From assembly GCA_963778385.1 (NCBI GenBank), contig CAVZUA010000002.1:310001-374000 (forward strand): a stretch of 64,000 nt of DNA. The letters run 5' to 3'. A model generated the notes under the pieces. It did not search any database and was not told the origin of the DNA. It saw only the letters and a list, made by a program, of their open reading frames with translations. Numbering within the stretch: position 1 is the stretch's first letter; every line of letters begins with the position of its first letter. Positions 9,384-18,612 of the stretch are shown piece after piece. A program made the translations under genes and the position numbers. The DNA comes from DATARH01 sp963778385 (GTDB lineage: Bacteria > Pseudomonadota > Alphaproteobacteria > ATCC43930 > CGMCC-115725).

Positions 9384-10577
9384 TTAGCGGTTGCGCTGCC
9401 AGTCCTCGTCCCAGAGGAAATCGGGGCCAAGGACGTCGAGGTTGGGGGCGCCGATCTGGCCCATCACCAGGTCGATCTCGCCGCGGAAGATGTCGACCGC
9501 CTTCTTGACGCCGTCGAGCCCGCCGGCGACCGCGCCGTAGAGCGTCGGCCGGCCGAAGAAGCAGAAATCGGCGCCGAGGCACAGCGCGATCAGGATGTCA
9601 GCGCCGCGCCGGACGCCGCTGTCGAGCATCACCGTCATCCGGTCGCCGACCGCGCGCTTGACCGCCGGCAGCACGTCGAGCGAGGCCGGCGCCTGGTCGA
9701 GCTGCCGCGCGCCGTGGTTCGACACGATGATCCCGTCGCAGCCGGCATCGGCGCAGCGCACCGCGTCGTCCGGCGCCATGATGCCCTTGACCACGAGATT
9801 GCCGGGGAACAGCTTGCGGTAGCGCTCGAGGTCCTTCCAGGTCTGGGCGTGCGCCGGGACCATCGAGCGGTTGAACTTGACCGTGTCCTCGGCGCTGGCG
9901 CCGGGCGGCATATAGGGCAGCCAGTTGCCGAGTGGCGGCGTGCCGCCGTTGCTGATGTATTCCCAGATCCAGCCGGGGTGCTGCATCGCCTCGGCGAGCA
10001 GCGCCGGCTTCAATGACAGCGCCGCCTGCAGCCAGTTGCCGCGGATGCTGGCGTAGCCGTTGCGCGTGTTGCGTTCGCGCGTGGAATGCACCGGCACGTC
10101 GACGGTCAGCACCAGCGTCGACAGCCCGGCATCGGCGGTGCGGCGGATGAGGTCCTCTGTCACCTTGGCGTCGCGCGCCGAATAAAGCTGGTACCAGGAG
10201 TTCTTTGGGGCGACGCGGGCAGCGTCCTCGAGCGTCTCGTTCGACGCGCCCGACTGGATGTAGACGATGTTGGCCTCGCGCGCCGCCTCGGCCAGCATCA
10301 TGTCGGCGCCGCGGCGGAAGAGGCCGGCGCTGCCGGTGGGCGAGATGCCAAACGGGCTGTTGAATTTCTGGCCGAAGATGGTGGTGCTCTGGTCGCGCTT
10401 GGACACGTCGACGAGATAACGCGGCAGCAGATTGTGCTTCTTGAAGGCTTCGGTGTTGCGGTCGAGCCCGCGCTCGTCCTCCAGCCCGCCCTCGATAAAG
10501 TCGAAGGCGACCTTGGGCAGACGACGCTTCGCCATCTGGTGCAGGTCTTCGATATTGATCGCGTCGTTCAGTCTCAT
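9384..10577 (-). CDS. FMN-dependent alpha-hydroxy-acid oxidase/dehydrogenase (copy 1)
   Basis: A 397-residue flavoprotein of the glycolate oxidase / LldD / mandelate dehydrogenase family, which oxidises L-2-hydroxy acids to 2-keto acids. The active-site His-Arg pair sits in VSNHGARQLDQAP; the FMN-contact lysine is in LVVKGIMAPDDA; the YQLYSARD tyrosine and TVDVPVHSTRERN arginine are present; the SGVRRGADI phosphate loop follows. The normally conserved tyrosine of the N-terminal YDY motif (Tyr24 of spinach glycolate oxidase) is Phe here (AFDFIEGGLEDE). Start at ATG 10575-10577, chosen by match to the copy at 15542-16735. The two are the same length and very similar. Confidence 0.88.
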   Translation of the reverse strand: MRLNDAINIEDLHQMAKRRLPKVAFDFIEGGLEDERGLDRNTEAFKKHNLLPRYLVDVSKRDQSTTIFGQKFNSPFGISPTGSAGLFRRGADMMLAEAAREANIVYIQSGASNETLEDAARVAPKNSWYQLYSARDAKVTEDLIRRTADAGLSTLVLTVDVPVHSTRERNTRNGYASIRGNWLQAALSLKPALLAEAMQHPGWIWEYISNGGTPPLGNWLPYMPPGASAEDTVKFNRSMVPAHAQTWKDLERYRKLFPGNLVVKGIMAPDDAVRCADAGCDGIIVSNHGARQLDQAPASLDVLPAVKRAVGDRMTVMLDSGVRRGADILIALCLGADFCFFGRPTLYGAVAGGLDGVKKAVDIFRGEIDLVMGQIGAPNLDVLGPDFLWDEDWQRNR

Positions 10578-10739
10578 GGCTGTTTCCGTCCCCCAGCGCC
10601 GCCGCGGCGCAGATTCCCAAGCGCAGCAAACATGGCGCATTTCTTGGTGACACGACAACCTGGATTAAGCTGCCGCGCGGCAGCCTCGCGCTGAGCGCAA
10701 CCTCGGTTATACTTGGCCGATACCAGCAGGAGGCTTGAG

Positions 10740-11588
10740 ATGACGCAGGCTCCAGCGCCCGGCTTCAAGACCAACCCCGATTACCGGATCACCTTCGAAC
10801 CATCGCCGCGGCGGGTGCGCGCCGTGTTCAACGGCGAAACCATCGCCGACAGCACCGCGGCGCATTTGCTGTTCGAGACGCGGCATCTGCCGACTTATTA
10901 CTTCCCGCGCAGCGATGTGCGGTTCGATCTGCTGCGCGCGACCGACCATTCGACTTACTGCCCCTACAAAGGCACCGCCTCGTATTGGAGCATCGCGGCC
11001 GGCGACCGCATGTCCGAGAATGCGGTCTGGGGCTATCCCGACGCGTTCGCCGAGGTCGCGGCGATCGAGGATTACGTCGCGTTCTACTGGAACCGCGTCG
11101 ACCATTGGTACGAGGAGGATGACGAGGTCTTTGTCCACGCGCGTGACCCGTACAAGCGGGTCGATGTCGTCAACTCCGCGCGGCCGCTGAAGGTGATCGT
11201 CGGCGGCGAGACCGTCGCCGACACACGGCGGGCGCGGTTCCTCTACGAGACCCGGCTGCCGACGCGCTACTACATTCCGCCCGAGGATGTGCGGATGGAC
11301 CGTCTCGTCCCGAGCGACAAGGTGACCGCCTGCCCGTACAAGGGAACCGCGCGCTACTGGTCGGTCAAGATCGGCGATCAGGTCTTTCCCGACATCGTCT
11401 GGTCCTATCCCGAGCCGATCCCCGAATGCCCGAAGATCAAGGGCTATCTGTGTTTCTTCAACGAGCATGTCGACGACATCCTGCTCGACGGCGTGTCGGT
11501 CCCGCGGCCGGTCACCCCATGGTCCAAGGACTGGCAGGAGAAAGCGGCGACCGTCCCCGATCAGCGCGGGCCGGTAGCACGCCCGTAA
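10740..11588 (+). CDS. Protein with two tandem DUF427 domains
   Basis: A 282-residue cytoplasmic-looking protein made of two DUF427 (NTP_transf_9-type) repeats, roughly residues 28-125 and 150-250. Each carries the family core: a V-FNGE/VGGETVADS/T opening, a YYFPRSDVR or YYIPPEDVR strand, CPYKGTASYWS or CPYKGTARYWS, and WSYPEP. The biochemical role of DUF427 is not known to me. Start at ATG 10740 with CAGGAGG upstream; a TTG at 10713 in frame is less likely. The gene is followed after 15 bp by an amidohydrolase gene in the same direction. Confidence 0.85.
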   Translation: MTQAPAPGFKTNPDYRITFEPSPRRVRAVFNGETIADSTAAHLLFETRHLPTYYFPRSDVRFDLLRATDHSTYCPYKGTASYWSIAAGDRMSENAVWGYPDAFAEVAAIEDYVAFYWNRVDHWYEEDDEVFVHARDPYKRVDVVNSARPLKVIVGGETVADTRRARFLYETRLPTRYYIPPEDVRMDRLVPSDKVTACPYKGTARYWSVKIGDQVFPDIVWSYPEPIPECPKIKGYLCFFNEHVDDILLDGVSVPRPVTPWSKDWQEKAATVPDQRGPVARP

Positions 11589-11603
11589 CCGGGGAGGAAC
11601 GCC

Positions 11604-12753
11604 ATGCGAAACGGCTTTCGCGTCTACGATTCCGACACGCATGTGCTGCCCGCGGCGGAGGTGCTGGAGCGCTATGTCGATTCGGGCTTCCGGCCGCGGC
11701 TCGCCGAATTGGCGCAATACCGCGTGCTGACGCGCGCGGCGAATGAAGACCATGGCGGGCTGCACAATTACCGCGTCGCGACCAAGTATTACCGTCGCCT
11801 CCTTGGCGAGGCCGGGCCGCGCGACACGCATTCGGGGCGCGAGTTCGAGCTGGCGCGGCGGTCGTACGCCGCGGTTGGGGGTGCAGGACGACGCGGCCGC
11901 AAATCGCGTCGCCGACATGGACGACGAGGGCGCCGACGTCCATTTTCTCATTCCGACCTCCTGGGTCAGCCTCTGCGGACTCTACGACCCGACGCTCGAA
12001 CAGGGGATGATCCGCGCCTATCACCGGCATATGGCGGATTTTTGCGGACAGCACCCGACCCGGCTCAAAGGGCTGATCCGCGCGTCGGGGCGTGATGTCG
12101 ACGGCGCGGTGCAAGAGATCCGCACGTGGGGCAAGTCGGATTGGGCGGTGGCGGTACAGCCGTCGCTGGGGCTCCATGTCCCGGCGGATCACCCCGATCT
12201 CGAACCGATCTGGCGGGCCGCCGCGGATCACGACCTGCCGATCATCCATCACAGCTCGACCTGGAACCCGCCCTATTACCCGGGCTGCGACGACATGTGG
12301 GACAACATCTTCCTCGGGCGCATGGCCTCGCACCCGTGGGGCGCGATGCGCTTTGTCGCGGCGTTTGTCGGCGGCGGTATCTACGACCGCTATCCGGCGC
12401 TGCGGATGGGCGTCCTCGAATGCGGCTTTGGCTGGCTGCCGTTCTGGGGGCGGCGAATGGACGAGCAGTACGACTATGTCGGCAGCACCGCGCCGCTGGT
12501 CGACAAACCGAGCAAATACCTGTCGGGTGGGCGGTTCTTCTGCAGCATCGAGCGGCAGGAGGGCGAGGACATGTTTCACGCCGTCACCGGCTTTCTCGGC
12601 GACGATGTGCTGATGTACGCCTCGGACTACCCGCACTCCGAATGCCAGTTTCCGAACTCGATCGACAACATATTCGCCTGGGAGGGCCTGACCGGAGAGC
12701 AGCGCCGCAAGCTGCTATGGGACAATGCGGCGCGCTTCTTCAAGCGGACCTGA
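11604..12753 (+). pseudogene. Amidohydrolase-family gene with frameshift near 11868
   Basis: Codons from ATG 11604 (GGGGAGGAACGCC before it) read as the N-terminus of an amidohydrolase-2 protein (FRVYDSDTHVLPAAEVLERY, metal-binding D-x-H), then lose homology after ELARRSY at about 11867. The rest of the protein continues in the +1 frame from PRLGVQDDAAANRVADMDD at about 11869 to a stop at 12753, with the C-terminal metal-site pattern YASDYPHSE. Joined, the product would be about 383 residues. One extra base (or two missing) explains it. Either a sequencing indel or a real inactivation; the flawless state of both halves favours an indel in the read or a very recent mutation. Likely a metal-dependent hydrolase or decarboxylase. 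Confidence 0.75.
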
Positions 12754-12872
12754 TCGCGGCACTGATTGCGCGACAGCGTCAATCAGATGCCCGAAGGTCC
12801 GCCGCGCGGCGATAGGGTTTCAATTGAAGACGGCGACCGAAAAACCGGCGTTCGGAACAGGGAGGAATAACG

Positions 12873-13334
12873 ATGACCCACGACAATGTGGCGTTGTGGT
12901 GTGCGCTCGGCGGACTGATGGCCGACTACTGGGCCGAAGTCGACGAGAATCATGGCCGCGAAGCACATTCGTTCTACCTACCGAGCGCAATCTACGCGAT
13001 CGGCAACAACCGGTTTGAGGGGCAGGACAAAATCGCGGCGTTTTACGCCCGCCGCGGGCACAGCTTGGTGATGACCCGCCATGTTCTATCCAATTTGCGG
13101 GTCTTCGCGGACGAGAAGACCCTCGCCCGCGCGACCGGATTGATGACGCTCTATCGCGCCGATGGGAAATCGCCGTTCCAGGGCGCGCGCCCGCCGGCGA
13201 TGATCGCCGACTTCGAGGCGCGCTGCGTGCTGGGCGAAGATCATCGGTGGCGCTTCCAGTCGCACGTGCTGCGCCCGTTCATCATCGGCAACGACATGCC
13301 GGCGTCGATCACGATCAATCCGCGCAGCTTGTGA
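12873..13334 (+). CDS. SnoaL/NTF2-like protein
   Basis: A 153-residue protein with the cone-shaped NTF2/SnoaL-like fold pattern: an N-terminal helix (ALWCALGGLMADYWAEVDENHGREA), then FYLPSAIYAIGNNRFEGQDKIAAFYARRG, the typical 'rG.e.I..f...R' element, and long C-terminal strands. Members serve as small isomerases, hydrolases or accessory subunits. CAGGGAGGAATAACG precedes the ATG. It follows the amidohydrolase gene by about 120 bp. Function not assignable further. Confidence 0.7.
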   Translation: MTHDNVALWCALGGLMADYWAEVDENHGREAHSFYLPSAIYAIGNNRFEGQDKIAAFYARRGHSLVMTRHVLSNLRVFADEKTLARATGLMTLYRADGKSPFQGARPPAMIADFEARCVLGEDHRWRFQSHVLRPFIIGNDMPASITINPRSL

Positions 13335-13354
13335 GCAGGCGGTGGGCGGCGACG

Positions 13355-14599
13355 TCACTTCGCCGCGTCGCGGACCTTGGTGAAATCGATCGCGTTGCTG
13401 CCCGAGGCGACGTCGCCGAGGCGCGAGCCCTTGGTCTTGGCGAGCGCGGCGACGGCGGCCTCGTTCTCCATGACCTTGGCCATGATCGCCTCCTTGGCGC
13501 GGTCGAAGACGCCGCGATTGGTGGCGACGAAATCGCGCGACTCGCGCAGCTTCGCGATGTGGCCGTTGATCTCCGGGATCACGTAGCGGGCGACCATGTC
13601 CCAGCTGCGGAAGGTGTTCTCGGGGTTCGCCCAATCGTGCACGAAACCCACGACGGTGCCGAACCCGCCGCTCATCTCCAGCACTTGCTTGATGCGCGCC
13701 ACGAGGTCGTCGGGCGTGCCGATCGTCGCAGCGGCGCCCGGACCGAAGGCGGTCTTCTCGATCGCCTCGTCGGGGTCCTTGAAGGGGGTCGCGCCGGGCC
13801 GCTGCAAGGTGCCGACGATATATTCGTTGTGGTGGCGCAACAGCCCGTGGCGCGCCTCCTCGATCGCCTTCTCGCGCGTCTCGGCGATATGCCACGAGAT
13901 CAGCACCCGCCAATCCTTGCGGTTCACGGTCTGGCCGTGCTTCTTCGCGGCGCTCTCCGCAAAGCCCCATTGCGTCGGCAATGCGTTGAGCCCTTCTTCC
14001 GCCAACGAGCCGATCGAGATGACCCCGCAGCCGTGCTTGCCGGCGAGGGTCATGCCCGACGGGCTGATCTGCGAGGCCACCGCGAACGGCATCTCCTCCT
14101 GCAGCGGCAGGAGCTGCAGTGCCGCGTCCTGCAGGGTGAACCAGTCGCTCCTATGGGTGACACGCTCGCCGTTCATCATCCGGCGGATGACGCCGATCGC
14201 CTCGTCCTGGCGGTCGCGCTGGGTCATCGGGTCGATCGCCAACGTGTGTGCGTCGGAGGCCAGCGCGCCGGGGCCGGAGCCGAAAATCACCCGGCCGCCG
14301 GTCATATGGTCAAGCTGCACCATGCGCTGCGCGACGTTGAACGGGTGGTGGTAGGGCAGCGAGACGACGCCGGTGGCAAGCTTGATGCGCTTCGAGCGCT
14401 CGCCAGCGGCGGCGAGAAACATCTCGGGCGAGGCGATCATCTCCCAGCCCGAGGAATGATGCTCGCCGCACCAGAACTCGTCATAGCCGAGCTTGTCGAG
14501 ATGCTCGACCAGGTCGAGATCGCGGCGGAACTGCAGCATCGGGTTCTCGCCGACCGGATGGTGCGGGGCGAGAAAAGCGCCAAATCCGAGACGCGGCAT
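13355..14599 (-). CDS. LLM-class flavin-dependent monooxygenase, limonene monooxygenase-like
   Basis: A 414-residue luciferase-like enzyme. It begins MPRLGFGAFLAPHHPVGENP, as in LimB-type limonene 1,2-monooxygenases and related LLM monooxygenases. DEFWCGEHHSSGWEMIASPEMFLAAAGERS (about 41-70) and KLATGVVSLPYHHPFNVAQRMVQLDHMTGGRVIFGSGPG are strong family motifs. Start ATG 14597-14599 with AAGGAGATC upstream. The long C-terminal extension beyond residue 330 is normal for this subgroup. Expected to need reduced FMN from a partner reductase, not seen nearby. Substrate unknown. Confidence 0.85.
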   Translation of the reverse strand: MPRLGFGAFLAPHHPVGENPMLQFRRDLDLVEHLDKLGYDEFWCGEHHSSGWEMIASPEMFLAAAGERSKRIKLATGVVSLPYHHPFNVAQRMVQLDHMTGGRVIFGSGPGALASDAHTLAIDPMTQRDRQDEAIGVIRRMMNGERVTHRSDWFTLQDAALQLLPLQEEMPFAVASQISPSGMTLAGKHGCGVISIGSLAEEGLNALPTQWGFAESAAKKHGQTVNRKDWRVLISWHIAETREKAIEEARHGLLRHHNEYIVGTLQRPGATPFKDPDEAIEKTAFGPGAAATIGTPDDLVARIKQVLEMSGGFGTVVGFVHDWANPENTFRSWDMVARYVIPEINGHIAKLRESRDFVATNRGVFDRAKEAIMAKVMENEAAVAALAKTKGSRLGDVASGSNAIDFTKVRDAAK

Positions 14600-14625
14600 G
14601 GCAATGATCTCCTTGCATGCCGCCT

Positions 14626-14718
14626 TGGCCGGCCCCCGGATCAAGTCCGGGGGTGACCTGGCCATCCACGAACAAGTCGAAGCTATTCGTGGACCCGCGG
14701 GTCAAGCCCGCGGGAGGC
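14626..14718. repeat. Palindromic repeat pair
   Basis: CCCCCGGA-TCAAG-TCCGGGGG, then CCACGAA...TTCGTGG, then CCCGCGGG-TCAAG-CCCGCGGG. Two hairpins with the shared loop TCAAG bracket a third dyad. Same family as at 5.9 and 27.0 kb. Confidence 0.75.
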
Positions 14719-14744
14719 GATTGATATGGATACCCTGAGAGTGA

Positions 14745-15035
14745 TTACACGCCTTCGATGATCCGCATGTCGCGGTCGGCGCCCTTGCCGAGCGCGCGCA
14801 ACGCTTCCTGGTAGCCGGGACTGTCATGCGCGGCCTCGGCGGCGGCGACGCTGTCGAATTCGATGATGACGCTGCGCTGCAGCAGACCGGATTCGTAGCA
14901 CTTCGCCGCGACGCCTCGCGCCAGGAACTTGCCGCCCGCGGCCTGGATCGCCGGGCCGGCGAGCTTCGCGTACGCCGCGAGCGCGTCGGGGTTCGAGATG
15001 GACTTGTACGTCGCCACCCAATAGGCCTTCGCCAT
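14745..15035 (-). CDS. DUF1330 family protein
   Basis: A 96-residue dimeric alpha/beta-barrel protein of the DUF1330 family: MAKAYWVATYKSISNPDALAAY, GGKFLARG, SVIIEFDSVAAAEAAHDSPGYQEAL and a C-terminal DMRIIEGV are all standard. Start at ATG 15033-15035 after AGAAGGAGAACAGTC. Function unknown; often found beside catabolic genes. Codirectional with the LLM gene (13355-14599), 145 bp upstream of its start. Confidence 0.85.
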   Translation of the reverse strand: MAKAYWVATYKSISNPDALAAYAKLAGPAIQAAGGKFLARGVAAKCYESGLLQRSVIIEFDSVAAAEAAHDSPGYQEALRALGKGADRDMRIIEGV

Positions 15036-15209
15036 GACTGTTCTCCTTCTTGCGTGGCAACAGCCTAGCTTGCGGCGTTGCGTTCGCCAATTCGAACCAG
15101 CACCGTGATTTCGCTTCTCCGCTTCCCGACGAAAGTCGGGACCCACTATTCAGCGCCCGAGACATCGAAGAGTGGACCCCAACTCACGCCGGGGAGCGTC
15201 AGACGGTCG

Positions 15210-15527
15210 CTAGCTCTTAAACCAGTAGTCGGGCGCCGCGGGGAAGACGGTGGCGCACCGCACCGCCTCGGCGGGACCGTCGAGCGTGTCGGCGGCGGCG
15301 CGCCAGACCGCGTAATGCGGTGCCGCGCGATGCGCCTCGAGCGCCGCCTCGTCTCGGTAGACCTCGTAGAAATAGAAGGTGTTCGCCTCGCTGGCGTTCT
15401 CCAGCACGTTGAACCGGGCGCAGCCCGGCTCGTCGCTCTCGGAGCCGAGCGCATCGACTTCGATCGCCTTGAGGAAATCCGCGCGCCGCTCCGGTTTGAC
15501 CTTCACCTTCACCCAAATCGCGATCAT
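15210..15527 (-). CDS. Antibiotic biosynthesis monooxygenase (ABM) domain protein
   Basis: A 105-residue ABM/YgiN-type ferredoxin-like protein. MIAIWVKVKVKPERRADFLKA, then GCARFNVLENASEANTFYFYEVYRDEAALEAHRAAPHY show the two beta-strand blocks with the His near residue 70 typical of quinol monooxygenase or heme-degrading members. ATG 15525-15527 with CAGGAGGAATGAG. It begins 14 bp after the stop of the alpha-hydroxy-acid oxidase copy 2 on the same strand, so the two are probably one transcript. Confidence 0.8.
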   Translation of the reverse strand: MIAIWVKVKVKPERRADFLKAIEVDALGSESDEPGCARFNVLENASEANTFYFYEVYRDEAALEAHRAAPHYAVWRAAADTLDGPAEAVRCATVFPAAPDYWFKS

Positions 15528-15541
15528 CTCATTCCTCCTGA

Positions 15542-16735
15542 TTACCGGTTCCGGCCGCGCTCGTCCTGCCACAGGAAATTCGGGCCGAGCACGTCGAGGC
15601 TCGGCGCGCCGATCTGGCCCATGACGAGGTCGATCTCGTTGACGAAAATGTCGATCGCCTTCTTGACCCCGGCGAGCCCGCCGGCGGCCGCGCCGTACAG
15701 GGTCGGCCGGCCGAAGAAGCAGAAATCGGCGCCGAGGCATAGCGCGATCAGGATATCGGCGCCGCGCCGCACACCACTATCGAGCAGCAGGGTCAGCTTG
15801 TCGCCGACCGCGGCGCGGATCGCCGGCAACACATCGAGCGAGCCCGGCGCCTGGTCGAGCTGCCGTCCGCCATGGTTCGACACGAGGATGCCGTCACAGC
15901 CGATATCGATGGCGCGCAGCGCATCGTCCGGCGCCATGATGCCCTTGATGACCAGCCCGCGCGGGAACAGCTTGCGGTACTGCTCGACATCGCGCCAAGT
16001 CTGCGCGTTGAACGGCCGCACCGACGAGGCGTATTTGTAGACGCCCTCGGCGTCGGCGCCGGAAGGCGCGTAGGGCTGCCAGTTGCCGAGCATCGGCGTG
16101 CCGCCGCCGCGGCGGAAATACTCGACGATCCAGCCCGGATGCTCCAGCGCCTCGACCAGGATCGACGGCTTGAGCGACAGCGCCTGCAGCAGCCCGCCGC
16201 GGATATTGGCAAAGCCGTTGCGGATGTTGCGCTCGCGCTTCGAGCCGGCCGGCGTATCGACCGTCAGCACCAGCGCGCCGAGCCCGGCATCGTTGGCGCG
16301 GCGGATCATGTCTGCGTTCACCGCCGGGTCGCGCGCCGCGTAAAGCTGGTACCAATGGTTTTTCGGCGCGATCTTCGCCGCCGCCTCGATCGTGTCGTTG
16401 CTCGCGCCGGACATGATGTAGGGGATGTTGGCGTCGCGCGCGCCCTCGGCCAGCATCAGGTCGGCGTGGTAGCGGAACAGCCCGGCGCCGCCGGTCGGCG
16501 AGATGCCGAAGGGGCTGCTGAAGGTCTGGCCAAAGATGGTCTTGCTCTGGTCGCGCTTCGAGACATCGACCAGATAGCGCGGCAGCAGGCGATGCTTGTG
16601 GAAGGCGTTGGTATTGGTTTCGAGACCGCGCTCGTCCTCCAGCCCGCCTTCGATAAAGTCGAAGGCGATCTTCGGCAGACGCCGCTTCGCCATCTGATGC
16701 AGGTCTTCGATATTGACGACATCGTCGAGCTTCAT
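15542..16735 (-). CDS. FMN-dependent alpha-hydroxy-acid oxidase/dehydrogenase (copy 2)
   Basis: A 397-residue paralogue of the product of 9384-10577 with the same length and motifs: active-site VSNHGGRQLDQAP, LVIKGIMAPDDA, DTPAGSKRERN, SGVRRGADI and GADFCFFGRPTLYGA. It also has Phe at the usual Tyr24 position (AFDFIEGGLEDE). GGGAGGGCGGCC precedes the ATG. Coupled with the downstream ABM-domain gene. The two copies differ most in the 200-250 region, so they may handle different 2-hydroxy acids. Confidence 0.88.
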   Translation of the reverse strand: MKLDDVVNIEDLHQMAKRRLPKIAFDFIEGGLEDERGLETNTNAFHKHRLLPRYLVDVSKRDQSKTIFGQTFSSPFGISPTGGAGLFRYHADLMLAEGARDANIPYIMSGASNDTIEAAAKIAPKNHWYQLYAARDPAVNADMIRRANDAGLGALVLTVDTPAGSKRERNIRNGFANIRGGLLQALSLKPSILVEALEHPGWIVEYFRRGGGTPMLGNWQPYAPSGADAEGVYKYASSVRPFNAQTWRDVEQYRKLFPRGLVIKGIMAPDDALRAIDIGCDGILVSNHGGRQLDQAPGSLDVLPAIRAAVGDKLTLLLDSGVRRGADILIALCLGADFCFFGRPTLYGAAAGGLAGVKKAIDIFVNEIDLVMGQIGAPSLDVLGPNFLWQDERGRNR

Positions 16736-16806
16736 GGCCGCCCTCCCCGATTTATGGAGGGAGCATGGCGCAGCGACCGGGGCGGCGGCAATGCTTTGTG
16801 CGGGGT

Positions 16807-17229
16807 TCAGACTTCCGCGACTGCGAGACCAAGCGTGCGAGCCGCCAGCGCCATCCGCTTGTCAAAGGTCACGAGTGTGGCGCTCAGCCGTTGTGCGACA
16901 GCGATGTGAAGCGCGTCGGGATCCCTCAGGGCCAGATCAAAAGTACGTACATATGTCTCGGCGCGCGCGAGATCGTCTGGTTCAATCTGCGTCCGCCGCG
17001 CGCGATGATCGCGCCACAGATCAAACACCTCTAAGGCCTTCGCCGCTTCCTCGGCTGTGAGTTCGCGAGCGCGCACCCGTCGTCCGACTGCTGACGAAAA
17101 CTCGACGCCAGCGTAATCGCTGACAATCAAAGTATCTCTAGCAGCGGCGCGGAATAGTTCAGCGCGTCCGACGAGCGCATCCGGAAGGATCAATGGAATG
17201 ATGACGCTCGTGTCGAGATGGAGGCTCAC
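16807..17229 (-). CDS. PIN-domain toxin, VapC type
   Basis: A 140-residue PIN ribonuclease: LHLDTSVIIPLIL with the first Asp at D6, and LALRDPDALHIAVAQRLSATLVTFDKRMA with the C-terminal acidic cluster. Start is GTG at 17227-17229, overlapping the antitoxin stop (GTGA). Toxin half of a VapBC-like module. Confidence 0.85.
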   Translation of the reverse strand: MSLHLDTSVIIPLILPDALVGRAELFRAAARDTLIVSDYAGVEFSSAVGRRVRARELTAEEAAKALEVFDLWRDHRARRTQIEPDDLARAETYVRTFDLALRDPDALHIAVAQRLSATLVTFDKRMALAARTLGLAVAEV

Positions 17230-17495
17230 TCTTGGTCTTCGTCTCGCATCGCTCGAACGTCTGCAACCGCAGCGTCTTTGATATGCTGCGGAATCTCGCG
17301 CAGCATCTTGAGGAACTCGTCTTCAAGGTCGACGGTAGGCTGTGCCACCTCCGGGCGCGCCGCTCCGCGAGGCACCGGCTTCAGTTCAGCGACTGGCTCG
17401 CCATCCCGCGTAATGACAACTCCCTCGCCCTCGATAACGCGATCGAGCAATTGCGAAAGATTACTTTCGTTCTCGGCTACCGTGCGGTCATTCAT
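17226..17495 (-). CDS. Phd/YefM-family antitoxin
   Basis: An 89-residue antitoxin: the N-terminus (NDRTVAENESNLSQLLDRVIEGEGVVITRDGEPVAELKPV) is the Phd fold that binds operator DNA; the C-terminal helix region (DEFLKMLREIPQHIKD) would mask the PIN toxin. ATG 17495 preferred to the in-frame TTG two codons upstream. Overlaps the toxin gene by 4 nt. Confidence 0.82.
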   Translation of the reverse strand: MNDRTVAENESNLSQLLDRVIEGEGVVITRDGEPVAELKPVPRGAARPEVAQPTVDLEDEFLKMLREIPQHIKDAAVADVRAMRDEDQE

Positions 17496-17584
17496 GGGCA
17501 AGATATAGTGACGCCGTAGCTGCGTTGTCGAGATGAAGACGCTACCCTTCCCACAGCAAGGACCGCTCTTCTGAGGAATTTTAT

Positions 17585-18559
17585 ATGCACTACACCACGC
17601 TCGGCCGGACCGGGCTGAGAGTCAGCGTCGCCGGGCTTGGTTGCGGCGGGTTCAGCCGGCTGGGGCTGGGCACCGGCGGCGGTGAGGATGGGGCGATCGC
17701 GATCGTGCGCGGCGCGATCGAGCTCGGCGTCAATTTGTTCGATACCGCCGCGTCCTACGGCACCGAGAACGTGCTGGGCAAGGCGATCAAGTCGGTGCCG
17801 CGCGACCAGGTGGTCATCTGCACCAAGGCACCGTTCAGCTGGAGCACCGGCCGCGCCACGCCGGAGGGTATCGTCGCCGCGCTCGACACTTCGCTGCGGC
17901 AGCTCGATACCGACTATATCGATGTCTACCAGCTGCACGGCGTGCCGCCGGCAAACTATCGGCACGCACTGGAAGAGCTGGCGCCGGTGCTGCTGCGTGA
18001 GCGCGACAAGGGCAAGTTCCGTTTTCTGGGCATCACCGAGACCGCGCCGCACGACCTGCCGCACGAAACGCTGCACCAGGCGGCGCAGGACGGCGTGTGG
18101 GATGTGGCGATGGTCGGGTTTTCAATGATGCATCAGAACGCGCGCGAGCGCGTCTTCCCGCTGACCCGCGCGCACAAGGTCGGGACGCTGCTGATGTTCG
18201 CGGTGCGCAACATCTTCTCGCAACCGGGCCGATTGCAGGCGACGCTGCGCGAGCTGGCGGCCGAGGGCCAGGTCTCGCAAGCGATCGCCGACAACGACGA
18301 CCCGCTGGGCTTTCTGGTGCACGACGGCGGGGCCAGCAGCGTGGTCGATGCCTGCTATCGTTATGTCCGGCACGAGCCGGGCGTTGATGTCGTGCTGTTC
18401 GGCACCGGCAGCCCGGCGCATCTCAAGACCAATATCAACTCGCTGCTCAAGCCGCCGCTGCCCGAGGCCGATCATCGCAAGATCGGTGAGCTCTTCGGGC
18501 ATCTCGTCGGCGTCGGGCTTGACGCACCGCATTTGGCGAATGTGACGCGGAGGAGCTGA
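17585..18559 (+). CDS. Aldo/keto reductase
   Basis: A 324-residue (beta/alpha)8 NADPH-dependent aldo/keto reductase. The opening HYTTLGRTGLRVSVAGLGCGGFS is the AKR signature; NLFDTAASYGTENVLGKAIK contains the catalytic Asp and Tyr; a K follows in VVICTKAPFSW; and DYIDVYQLHG has the active-site His. TGAGGAATTTTAT precedes ATG 17585. The gene stands alone between the VapBC pair and the convergent ferritin-like gene. Substrate not predictable. Confidence 0.88.
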   Translation: MHYTTLGRTGLRVSVAGLGCGGFSRLGLGTGGGEDGAIAIVRGAIELGVNLFDTAASYGTENVLGKAIKSVPRDQVVICTKAPFSWSTGRATPEGIVAALDTSLRQLDTDYIDVYQLHGVPPANYRHALEELAPVLLRERDKGKFRFLGITETAPHDLPHETLHQAAQDGVWDVAMVGFSMMHQNARERVFPLTRAHKVGTLLMFAVRNIFSQPGRLQATLRELAAEGQVSQAIADNDDPLGFLVHDGGASSVVDACYRYVRHEPGVDVVLFGTGSPAHLKTNINSLLKPPLPEADHRKIGELFGHLVGVGLDAPHLANVTRRS

Positions 18560-18612
18560 GCATCGCGTCAGATCAGGGCGTGGTGCCGGCCCCCAACCTG
18601 AACGGATTCTCC

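Noticed and set aside
12725..12872. Extra small gene between the amidohydrolase and SnoaL-like genes
   Set aside because: Frames are short and in shadow of the flanking genes; only the ribosome site for 12873 is convincing.
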